Below, piece after piece: positions 16,417-24,076 of a DNA stretch of 29,550 bases (positions within the stretch are counted from its first letter, which is position 1; each line of letters opens with the position of its first letter). Position numbers and translations under genes: made by a program. Source of the DNA: SABI01 sp964453215 (GTDB lineage Bacteria > Spirochaetota > Spirochaetia > Sphaerochaetales > Sphaerochaetaceae); contig CAYVRR010000022.1 in assembly GCA_964453215.1 (NCBI GenBank), forward strand, positions 1-29,550, in the 5' to 3' direction. The notes under the pieces are model-generated. The model had not been told where the DNA came from. It saw nothing but the letters and a program-made list of their open reading frames with translations, and made no database searches.

Positions 16417-16428
16417 CTTTGCTACTCC

Positions 16429-17028
16429 TTATATAGGGAGTTTCAATAGAGCCGTGGCACCTATTCTAATGAGCTGCATCATCACAATATAAGTAGCTAC
16501 ACTAAGAGCGAGTGTTGTATATAAAAGTATTCTATCAGATATCTCTTTACCACCAAAAACAAGGCGGTGAACTGTATCGAGTACTTTTGCTAACCATTGA
16601 TTAAGCAAGCTTATATATTGGATAGAGTTAGGAGTTCGTTTATAGGAGAGTACAAGTCGCACTATTAATAAGATTATGAGGATTCCTAATATAAGAGACC
16701 CCAGTGATCTCCACAAAGATTGCAAAATAATTGAAAGCGCAATGCCAACGCTAATTGTTCCTGTGAACGAGTAGACACTCAGTATATTTTGTACAATAGA
16801 GATACTCATAAAAGCGAGTAATACAGAGAAATCAAATTGGCCAATTCTCATGAATTTTACTTGTTGAAAAAACTTTATAAAAGGGTCAGTAATTTTCCCA
16901 ATCATGTCCATGACTCCACCTCTACTAAAAGTTCTAAATGGACTCATCCATGATGTAAATATTCGAATAATTATTAAAAAATTATATATTGATAATAACA
17001 AAGATAGCATCCGTGCAACTTCTCTCAT
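16429..17028 (-). CDS. yggT: YggT-family membrane protein
   Basis: This is a 199-residue integral membrane protein with two YggT-type repeats. Each starts with a hydrophobic segment followed by WM/PFR or LDTVHRLVFGG loop patterns; the first is SIYNFLIIIRIFTSWMSPFR and the second lies near residues 120-160. I expect about five membrane helices. The function of the family is uncertain; osmotic-stress and cell-division links have been reported. The start at 17028 is chosen because AAGGAG stands eight bases before it; the longer reading from 17064 would overlap the dnaE end. It lies 16 bases after dnaE and 12 before recG. Confidence 0.85.
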   Translation of the reverse strand: MREVARMLSLLLSIYNFLIIIRIFTSWMSPFRTFSRGGVMDMIGKITDPFIKFFQQVKFMRIGQFDFSVLLAFMSISIVQNILSVYSFTGTISVGIALSIILQSLWRSLGSLILGILIILLIVRLVLSYKRTPNSIQYISLLNQWLAKVLDTVHRLVFGGKEISDRILLYTTLALSVATYIVMMQLIRIGATALLKLPI

Positions 17029-17044
17029 TATCTTATTCTCCTTC

Positions 17045-20000
17045 TTATATAAACCAAATATCATTAATTGCTTGATATTCTTTCATTGCCGCAATAAATT
17101 CAGGACTATATGCAACTGCAAAATCTCGTCCAGCTCTCACTACACGCTCAATTTCAACTTTTTTCTTCTCTTCACCATCTCCCTCCTCTGTCTCTAGGGC
17201 ACTCTCTTTAATGTGAAGTAGCAAGGAGAGGGGTCCTGTATAGGTAATGCATGAGTCCATAATACTATGAAGTTCTTTTGTAGTACATAACTCTTTGGTA
17301 AGTGAGATATGCGCCTCTTTAAGGGCTGCTGGGGGGAGAGAGTCTGGTTCTGTTATCGTATCAATACGGAAAGAGAGGTCATTGTTTCTAAGTTCAAATT
17401 GCCCAATAAATCCATAAATTGTATCGACTTTTAGTGTATCTTGGTAGTTTTCCCATGTTTGAGGAAGAACAACGGCACTCACCTCTCCATTAAAATCACT
17501 CAAATCAAGAAAAGCCATTCTTTTCCCCATTCCCCCCTTTGTAATGTGCTCTTTGATGCTGGTTACCATTGCAACAAGATTTAAGCTTCTAGAGGTTGGT
17601 ATTTTTTCAGGAGAACGAAGGTTTACTGTGACAGAACGCTTCCATGCCTCTTTATACATATCCATTGGATGGCCAGAGACATAAAACCCGAGAAGTTGTT
17701 TTTCTTTATCGAGTTTCTCTAATAGAGTTGAATCTTCAACCTCTTCCATAATGAAAGTCTCCATTGAGGCCTCTTCATCAGCATCAAAAAGAGAAACTTG
17801 GCCATAAGCACTGCTCTCTTTCCTTTTTTGAGCATGTTTTATTGCCATCTCAGCATTAGCAAGGAGAGTTGGTCTGTTTACAGATAATTCATCAAAAGAT
17901 CCAGCTTGAATGAGCGATTCAATGAGACGAGTATTAAGTACTCTCGACTCATTTCGATAGAGGAAGTCGAGGAAAGAGAGATACGGGCCATTCTCATTTC
18001 GCTCTTTCAGGATACTCTCTACAGCAGCAGAACCTACATTTTTAATTCCTTGTAATCCATATACTATTGCACCATCTATTACAGTGAACTGCCTCCCCGA
18101 TTTATTAATAGAGGGGGGAGTGAGAGTAAGTCCTTGTGATTTTGTGTCGGCAAGGTAGAGTGAGAACTTATCGGGGGAGTTCATCTCATTTGTGAGGTTT
18201 GCAGCCATAAACTCAGCTGGGTAGTTTGCTTTTAAAAATGCTGTTTGATACGCAATAACAGAATATGCTGCAGCATGAGATTTATTGAACCCATAGCCTG
18301 CAAAGGGAAGAAGCATTTCAAAGATATCTTCTGCAATTTGTTTTGAGTACCCCTTCTTTTGTGCACCTTCAATGAAGTTCACTTTCTCCAGAGCCATAAC
18401 TTCAGCTTTCTTTTTCCCCATCGCTCGTCTTAGCAGATCAGCAGCTCCCATTGAATAGCCTGCAATAATTTGAGCAACTTCCATAACTTGCTCTTGATAG
18501 ACTATTACCCCATATGTTGTTTTTAGAGGAGGTTCTAAATCTGGGTGGGTATATTCAATAAGATTTTTCCCATTTTTAGAATCAATAAATTTGGGAATAT
18601 AAGCCATAGGACCTGGACGATATAGGGCATTTAATGCAACAAGGTCTTCAATAGAGTTTGGTTTGGCATCTTTTAAAATCTTTCTCATTCCAGGACTTTC
18701 GAACTGAAATACTCCACTACTTTCCCCCTCACACAACATTGCATATGTTTTTTCATCATGCTCATCGATGTTTGCAACAGAGAAGTCAGGATGTTGATGT
18801 CGAATCAACTCCTGGGTATGTTGAATTAAAGTGAGAGTTTTTAATCCTAGAAAATCCATTTTAACAAGGCCACACTCTTCAAGCATATCCATTGTGTATT
18901 GAGTTGAAACAAGGTTTGTTTTTGGTTCATAGTAGAGAGGGACATAATTTGAAAGGTCACTCTTTCCGATAACAACACCAGCTGCATGAGTTGAAATATG
19001 GCGGTTCAATCCTTCTAGCCGTTTTGCTACATCGAATAACTCTGCAAACACGCCCCCCTTTTCGATGAGTTCCCTAATTTCGGGTTTATATTTAATGACA
19101 CCCTCTACTGTGAGTTTGGGAGGTTTATCGCCCTCTTTTTCAGGTGGTAGGGCATCGGGGACGAGGTTTACTATTCTTGTGGCCTCTGCAAAAGGGATAT
19201 CAAGTACACGGGCGACATCTTTAAGTACCTGTTTTACTTTTAGTGTTCCAAATGTTGCAATTTGTGCAACTCTACTTGTTCCATATTTTGCAGTCACATA
19301 ATCAATAACTTCTTGCCGCCTCTCATAACAAAAATCTATATCAAAATCGGGCATTGAAACCCGTTCCGGATTTAAAAAGCGCTCAAAGATGAGATTGTAT
19401 TTAATGGGATCAATATCTGTGATAGTCATTGCGTATGCAACAAGGGAGCCAGCACCACTACCCCTTCCAGGGCCAACAGGGATATTACGTTGTTTTGCCC
19501 AGAATATAAAATCCCATACAATGAGAAAATAACCAGTGAATCCCATGCTGATAATAACATCAAGTTCATAGTTGAGCCGCTGTGTTAATTCAGGAGTTAT
19601 TTCCTCATATCTCTCTTTTAAACCTTCATTAGCGATATGGCGCATGTAATCACTATCTGAACTAAATCCTTCAGGTATTTCATAGTCAGGAAGCAGTGGA
19701 CCTGGGAGATCTATTGTCAAATTAGTTTTATTGGCAATTTTTACGCTATTTTCAATTGCTTGGGGAACATGAGAAAAGAGCTCATACATCTCATCTCCAC
19801 TTTTCAAATAAAATTGATCTGAAACAAATTTCATCCTATCAGGATCATTTTTTTTCTTATTTGTCCCAATACACACCGCAATATCTTGCGCATTAGCGTC
19901 AGATTGTTCTATGTAGTGAATATCATTTGTAGCAACAAGGGGAATTCCTGTCTCTTTAGAAAGGGTAATCATGAGAGAGTTAACTTTCTTTTGTTCAGGA

Positions 20001-20542
20001 ATACCATGGTCTTGAAGTTCTAAATAATAGCGATCATCATCGAAAATAGAGTTATAAAAAAGAGCTCGCTCCTTCGCTCCTTCATAATTGTCGTGGTTGA
20101 GCAAATAAGGAATTTCTCCACCTAAACAAGCTGATGTACAAATGAGACCTTCGTTATATGTCTTTATAAGCTCATCATCTATTCGCGGTTTATAGTAAAA
20201 TCCTTTTGTGTAGGAGAGTGAGTTGAGGGTGAGTAAGTTTCTGTATCCTACTTCATTCATAGCAAGCAATATAAGGTGATAATAACGAGAGCCACTCATT
20301 GTAACAGATTTGGCAGTATACGACTCTGGATTGACATAAAACTCACATCCAATAATCGGCTTAATTCCATGCTCTTTGCATGCATGATAAAACCGAAGGG
20401 CTCCAAACATATTCCCATGGTCAGTTAGAGCGAGGGCGTTCATTCCCAGCTCTTTTGCTTTTTCCATATAGCGGTGTATCGGGGCGGCTCCATCTAGCAA
20501 TGAAAAATCACTATGGTTGTGTAAATGGACAAATTCTCGCAT
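17045..20542 (-). CDS. dnaE: DNA polymerase III alpha subunit
   Basis: This is the main replicative polymerase, a family C DnaE of 1165 residues, the usual DnaE1 length. The N-terminal PHP domain starts HLHNHSDFSLLDGAAPI with further metal-type motifs TDHGNM and HDNYEG. The palm has GRGSGAGS (about residue 358) and the catalytic aspartates in PDFDIDF (about 395-401). Helix-hairpin-helix (AGYGFNKSHAAAYS) and OB-fold (LVAMVTSIKEHITKGGMGKRMAFLDLSD) regions follow. AAGGAG eight bases before the ATG confirms the start. It is first in the dnaE-yggT-recG-rsmD-thioesterase cluster. No exonuclease domain insertion is seen. Confidence 0.98.
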   Translation of the reverse strand: MREFVHLHNHSDFSLLDGAAPIHRYMEKAKELGMNALALTDHGNMFGALRFYHACKEHGIKPIIGCEFYVNPESYTAKSVTMSGSRYYHLILLAMNEVGYRNLLTLNSLSYTKGFYYKPRIDDELIKTYNEGLICTSACLGGEIPYLLNHDNYEGAKERALFYNSIFDDDRYYLELQDHGIPEQKKVNSLMITLSKETGIPLVATNDIHYIEQSDANAQDIAVCIGTNKKKNDPDRMKFVSDQFYLKSGDEMYELFSHVPQAIENSVKIANKTNLTIDLPGPLLPDYEIPEGFSSDSDYMRHIANEGLKERYEEITPELTQRLNYELDVIISMGFTGYFLIVWDFIFWAKQRNIPVGPGRGSGAGSLVAYAMTITDIDPIKYNLIFERFLNPERVSMPDFDIDFCYERRQEVIDYVTAKYGTSRVAQIATFGTLKVKQVLKDVARVLDIPFAEATRIVNLVPDALPPEKEGDKPPKLTVEGVIKYKPEIRELIEKGGVFAELFDVAKRLEGLNRHISTHAAGVVIGKSDLSNYVPLYYEPKTNLVSTQYTMDMLEECGLVKMDFLGLKTLTLIQHTQELIRHQHPDFSVANIDEHDEKTYAMLCEGESSGVFQFESPGMRKILKDAKPNSIEDLVALNALYRPGPMAYIPKFIDSKNGKNLIEYTHPDLEPPLKTTYGVIVYQEQVMEVAQIIAGYSMGAADLLRRAMGKKKAEVMALEKVNFIEGAQKKGYSKQIAEDIFEMLLPFAGYGFNKSHAAAYSVIAYQTAFLKANYPAEFMAANLTNEMNSPDKFSLYLADTKSQGLTLTPPSINKSGRQFTVIDGAIVYGLQGIKNVGSAAVESILKERNENGPYLSFLDFLYRNESRVLNTRLIESLIQAGSFDELSVNRPTLLANAEMAIKHAQKRKESSAYGQVSLFDADEEASMETFIMEEVEDSTLLEKLDKEKQLLGFYVSGHPMDMYKEAWKRSVTVNLRSPEKIPTSRSLNLVAMVTSIKEHITKGGMGKRMAFLDLSDFNGEVSAVVLPQTWENYQDTLKVDTIYGFIGQFELRNNDLSFRIDTITEPDSLPPAALKEAHISLTKELCTTKELHSIMDSCITYTGPLSLLLHIKESALETEEGDGEEKKKVEIERVVRAGRDFAVAYSPEFIAAMKEYQAINDIWFI

Positions 20543-20555
20543 ACAAATGACTCCT

Positions 20556-20574
20556 TACAATGAGATGCATTGTA
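20556..20574 (-). promoter_or_regulatory. dnaE -10 element within a palindrome
   Basis: TACAATG and CATTGTA are perfect seven-base arms around a five-base centre. The reverse-strand TACAAT (20569-20574) is a good -10 for dnaE, and the expected start point falls within the palindrome. No clear -35 precedes it. The site could be an operator, or a hairpin at the 5' end of the mRNA. Confidence 0.45.
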
Positions 20575-20624
20575 TCACATTGAAGGGATATTTTTTAGCC
20601 CTTGATTGCATAGAGATGAAAAAG

Positions 20625-21518
20625 TTATCGCTCAGCAAGTCCTTGAGCATTGAGTGCATGAAGGGAGGCCTCTATAGCTCGTTTTACCCTCTCTATCTGG
20701 ATGGGAGAAATATTCTCCTGTGCTACGAGAAGAAGCTTCTCTGTAACAACTTTTATTACTTTTTCTATTTGTGATAAAGATAATGGGATAATTGATCCAT
20801 TCATCATCAGAGATAATTCTTCCGGGATCAAAAATAAAGAGAGAGGAAAAACAAGACACATCCTAAATTGGGTGATAACTGACTGATTGTACCAGCACCC
20901 TACACTAAGAATTACAGCTTCATGAGCTCTTTTCATTGGGTTTTGTGCTGTAACAAAGTAACTAAATGTCTCTTTTTCAAAAGAGACTCGAATCTTACTT
21001 ATTACTTCTTGTTTTTTTAATGTAATAAGTCCATTCGTTTTATAGAGGTCTTTTATTGCAACCCATTTACTTGTTGGCCTCGATGCTACAAAGGAGCGTA
21101 TTTCTACATCAGCATCTAGTGCAGCTAATGCACTACATACAAGTAATCTGTGTTGCTTAATAGAAATGGCTCCTCCAATAGTTATTTGAGAGCGAATAAG
21201 AGCTGTCCCTGTTGCCTCTATTGCATCATAGAGCAGTTTTGGTAGAACTTGTTTACCAACACCTAATAGTTGTTGTAGTTGTACCGCAGAGCCAAACTCA
21301 AGGTATTTATCATTTCTCGTAATTTGTTGAAATTCGCTAATTCCCCCAAGATAGATAATGTCTGAATGAGATGTATTTCCTGGATAATACCCTTTTTGAT
21401 GCATCAGATAAGTTCCACCAGCGAAAAAGGTGGGATCTGTTACCCGAGAAATAGCTTGTGCTAATTCATTTAACGATTTCGGCATATGGACAGTTGGAGA
21501 TCTAATTCCCTCGAACAC
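20625..21518 (-). CDS. FAD-binding subunit of a xanthine-dehydrogenase-type molybdenum hydroxylase
   Basis: This subunit carries the FAD that passes electrons from the iron-sulfur clusters to NAD or another acceptor. At 297 residues it matches the XdhB/CoxM family. Seen are AGGTYLMHQKG (about 34-44; usual form AGGTDL), the segment TLIRSQITIGGAIS-like ALIRSQITIGGAIS (about 109-122; usual IRNxATIGGN) and a C-terminal CO-dehydrogenase flavoprotein-like domain. The GTG start has AGGAGG seven bases upstream and overlaps the preceding 2Fe-2S gene by 17 bases. The glycine-rich motifs are recognisable but divergent, in step with the Mo subunit. No clear terminator follows before dnaE. Confidence 0.82.
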   Translation of the reverse strand: MFEGIRSPTVHMPKSLNELAQAISRVTDPTFFAGGTYLMHQKGYYPGNTSHSDIIYLGGISEFQQITRNDKYLEFGSAVQLQQLLGVGKQVLPKLLYDAIEATGTALIRSQITIGGAISIKQHRLLVCSALAALDADVEIRSFVASRPTSKWVAIKDLYKTNGLITLKKQEVISKIRVSFEKETFSYFVTAQNPMKRAHEAVILSVGCWYNQSVITQFRMCLVFPLSLFLIPEELSLMMNGSIIPLSLSQIEKVIKVVTEKLLLVAQENISPIQIERVKRAIEASLHALNAQGLAER

Positions 21519-22008
21519 GTCGTTTCCTCCTATAAGAAGCAGCTGCCTTAAAAATAGAAATCATCTCTTGTGCATCTAAGCATGCACACCTATTTAGCCT
21601 CAATTCTTCTACAATAGTCTCTTCATCAAGGCCATGGTGGGAAACATCTTCAGTTTTAACAATCTGCTTTAATAAAGATTCTAAAATTAAGGTCTTTGAT
21701 GAGAAACAATGGGAGCATGGGTGTAGGTGGGTATCATCATAGGCTCGTTCAATGTCGTGCCAAAAACGAGTTTTTCTAAAACCTTCATAGGTTGTGATTT
21801 TTTTCCCTTTAATAAGAAAAGCTGGAACTAAACAAGAGAGTGTCGCCTTATCTTCAATCATAACAATACAGTTACCACAGAAATCTCCATCACAATGGCT
21901 ATAGTTTTTTCCAGGGGTAATATCTTCATTCAAAATAAGGTTAAGGGGTTTGTTACTATTTACATAAAGAGTTTGAGAAATTTTATCAATAGTACATTCT
22001 ATTTTCAT
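21502..22008 (-). CDS. 2Fe-2S subunit of a xanthine-dehydrogenase-type molybdenum hydroxylase
   Basis: This 168-residue protein holds two 2Fe-2S clusters that link the molybdenum site to FAD. All eight cysteine ligands are present: the plant-ferredoxin-like set C39, C44, C47 and C59 (CDGDFCGNC ... SCL), and the second set C98, C101, C141 and C143 (PCSHC ... RCAC). The usual CGFCTPG around the second cluster is reduced to CSHCFSS, so the scaffold is divergent while the ligands are kept. Its ATG overlaps the Mo-subunit stop by four bases. Full cysteine retention argues for a working electron-transfer chain rather than decay. Confidence 0.87.
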   Translation of the reverse strand: MKIECTIDKISQTLYVNSNKPLNLILNEDITPGKNYSHCDGDFCGNCIVMIEDKATLSCLVPAFLIKGKKITTYEGFRKTRFWHDIERAYDDTHLHPCSHCFSSKTLILESLLKQIVKTEDVSHHGLDEETIVEELRLNRCACLDAQEMISIFKAAASYRRKRRVRGN

Positions 22009-23981
22009 ATATCATCTCCCCAAGCAATATTCTGTTTCGAAGTGAATGGAAGGGTTGTAATTTCTTTCCCTGTTGCACTTGAGAGGGCTGAAACATAACA
22101 TGCATATACCATGGCGCGTAGTGATTGTGTTGCACTTGATGGAATGTTTGACTGTTCAGAGCTCATCACTTTTATATCTATTATGGGTGGGTCGTTGTTG
22201 TAATGTTTTGGAATAAGGTCAAACGTATCAAGTGTTGAGTATATAATGTGTCTGAACTTTGAGCACAGTTGTTCTTTATTCATAATATGGGAGCAAAGAA
22301 AGCGTCCATAAACTCTCCTCACAAATGCTGTAAGGGTGATAGTGTTAATCTCTATTTCTAATGTGAGGCAACCCCAGTTTTGGCTGATAAACTTTGTTTC
22401 TGGTGTTGCAATAGCACTTTTTGCACTCACTGATGCACTAATAGGAAGTGGCTCTTGAAATCTCTTACCCTTAATATTTGCACACACTTGACGTATCATT
22501 TCAATAGAGCGGGCAACATCGAGAGAGAGTACTTCGGGGCCACTGTCGACCATCTTTGAAGTATCTCTTTTGACACTGTGAATGATAGTTGGGTCTACCG
22601 AGAGTTCTTCAGCAATCACACTATACCAAAGTTTTTTTGTTTTTTTGCTTGGATAGAAACTTGAGTTTACTGTAATTGCATTATTATCGAGGGTAATTTC
22701 AATTTTGCTATCCCGATGCAAAGCACTATCGAGAGAAAATCCACTTATCCCAGCTCCACAAGCAATACCAATACCTCTTGAATAATTTAAGAAGGTAGAT
22801 AACCGTTGCGATTTTTGACTTTGGAGAGAGTATACTGCGTGGTGCCTTGAGAAATCTGATGCTTCTACAATTTCACTTAAAAGATTTTTTAATTGACTAT
22901 GATCCATTGTACTAATTACTCTTTCTCTCTCATCATACCTGTTATACTCTTTAATTCTCCAGTTTGCAGGATTCTTTTTCAAGTAAGATGCAATCGCTGA
23001 TGCGTGTGCCTCTGTTGAAAAAAGGGCAGATGTGTAGCCGAGTGAGCCAAAAAAATGGGAAGGGGTAGTGTGCGATTCAACTATATTAAATGATGCATAG
23101 AATGCTTTGATAGGATAAAGGGGGAATAATCCTGCTATCATTTGCTGCACCATCTCGAATGAGAAAAGGGGATATGCTCCTTGGTCAATTTCTACATCAA
23201 CTTTTTCAGCTATTGGTTTTTGTGCTTCATCTAAGATTGTTTCTCTTGTGATACTATATCTACTTTTATATGTTGGGTAGGTACTATAAAGAATAACTGA
23301 TTTCATAGTCTTTATAGCAGCGAGAGCTGCTATAGAGCCAAGTATTGATGGAATAATAAGAGTTTCATCATAGGATGAATTATACCCTTCTCCAATAACA
23401 ACAACACTTTTTTTTGTCCTCCCACATACATTTGCAACACTATCTTGTACATGGAAAGGCCATTGAGTTGGCACTTTTACATACAAGATGCTTCCATCAA
23501 TCCACGCTTTTGCTTTTATGTATGAATCCTCTTTTGTATGGTAGGGCTCTTCAATATAGGTTTTTTTGAAAGATGTTGTAGTGGGGGTTCTAAGTTTTTC
23601 AACATCATTCCAGATATATTCAATGGGTGAGTGGTCTATGAGGATATTTTCGCTACTCGTTGTTGCAACATTTTGGTATTCAATTTCAATATTCTTAGAT
23701 TTTATGGTAACACTTTCAAGATCAGGACCAAATAGTGCAAGAATAGGTTCTCCCACATACTTTACTGAGTGGGAAGCAAAAAGGGGTAAAGATTCTTTGT
23801 ATACATTGATAGAAGGACTCCCTATTACACTGCTATCGTCAATGATAATAAATGGTTCATCTTTCTCTATCTTAGAATGCCCTAATATAGATCCAGCTTC
23901 CATCGTACTAGGAATGATTATTCCATGCAGGGTATCAATCGTATCAAAACTTCTATTTTTATTTACCATATTCCTAGACAC
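22005..23981 (-). CDS. divergent molybdopterin-binding subunit, xanthine-dehydrogenase type
   Basis: This is the probable catalytic subunit of a three-part molybdenum hydroxylase. An a/b-hammerhead-like N-terminal segment is seen (LHGIIIPST ... VKYVGEPILALFGPD ... IEIEY). The middle has EKVDVEIDQGAYPLFSFE, where the family normally has a similar D-x-G-A-Y strand, and the tail has ATGKEITTLPFTSK, matching the usual ATG-x-R-x-x-x-LP-x-TP end. At 658 residues it is about 100 shorter than typical. The normal FRGFG-x-PQ segment appears only as HFFGSLGYTSALF, and the GxGE-P catalytic glutamate region is reduced to SSEQSNIP. The GTG start (AAGGA upstream) is uncertain; ATG 23969 is an alternative. 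Substrate unknown. Confidence 0.75.
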   Translation of the reverse strand: MSRNMVNKNRSFDTIDTLHGIIIPSTMEAGSILGHSKIEKDEPFIIIDDSSVIGSPSINVYKESLPLFASHSVKYVGEPILALFGPDLESVTIKSKNIEIEYQNVATTSSENILIDHSPIEYIWNDVEKLRTPTTTSFKKTYIEEPYHTKEDSYIKAKAWIDGSILYVKVPTQWPFHVQDSVANVCGRTKKSVVVIGEGYNSSYDETLIIPSILGSIAALAAIKTMKSVILYSTYPTYKSRYSITRETILDEAQKPIAEKVDVEIDQGAYPLFSFEMVQQMIAGLFPLYPIKAFYASFNIVESHTTPSHFFGSLGYTSALFSTEAHASAIASYLKKNPANWRIKEYNRYDERERVISTMDHSQLKNLLSEIVEASDFSRHHAVYSLQSQKSQRLSTFLNYSRGIGIACGAGISGFSLDSALHRDSKIEITLDNNAITVNSSFYPSKKTKKLWYSVIAEELSVDPTIIHSVKRDTSKMVDSGPEVLSLDVARSIEMIRQVCANIKGKRFQEPLPISASVSAKSAIATPETKFISQNWGCLTLEIEINTITLTAFVRRVYGRFLCSHIMNKEQLCSKFRHIIYSTLDTFDLIPKHYNNDPPIIDIKVMSSEQSNIPSSATQSLRAMVYACYVSALSSATGKEITTLPFTSKQNIAWGDDI

Positions 23982-24045
23982 ATATCCTTCTTTGCTAAAA
24001 ATACCATTTTACTCATCCATCCGCAATGGCAAAAATGGGTAAATC

Positions 24046-24060
24046 AAGTATACTATACTT
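24046..24060. promoter_or_regulatory. 15-bp palindrome with -10 elements in both directions between two operons
   Basis: AAGTATACTATACTT is a perfect palindrome around a central C. It contains TATACT rightward and leftward, so it can supply the -10 for ligA (start 24077) and for the molybdenum-hydroxylase operon (start 23981). No strong -35 is visible in either direction. A regulator bound here would affect both operons. Confidence 0.5.
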
Positions 24061-24076
24061 TATGAAAGAGGAAACT

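Noticed and set aside
20575..20612. Terminator between the Mo-hydroxylase operon and dnaE
   Set aside because: AAGGG and CCCTT can form only a five-pair stem and no T run follows in the transcribed direction.
22005..23981. Mo subunit as a pseudogene
   Set aside because: The frame is open over 658 codons, overlaps its neighbour in an ATGA junction and the partner subunit keeps all cysteine ligands; divergence fits better than decay.
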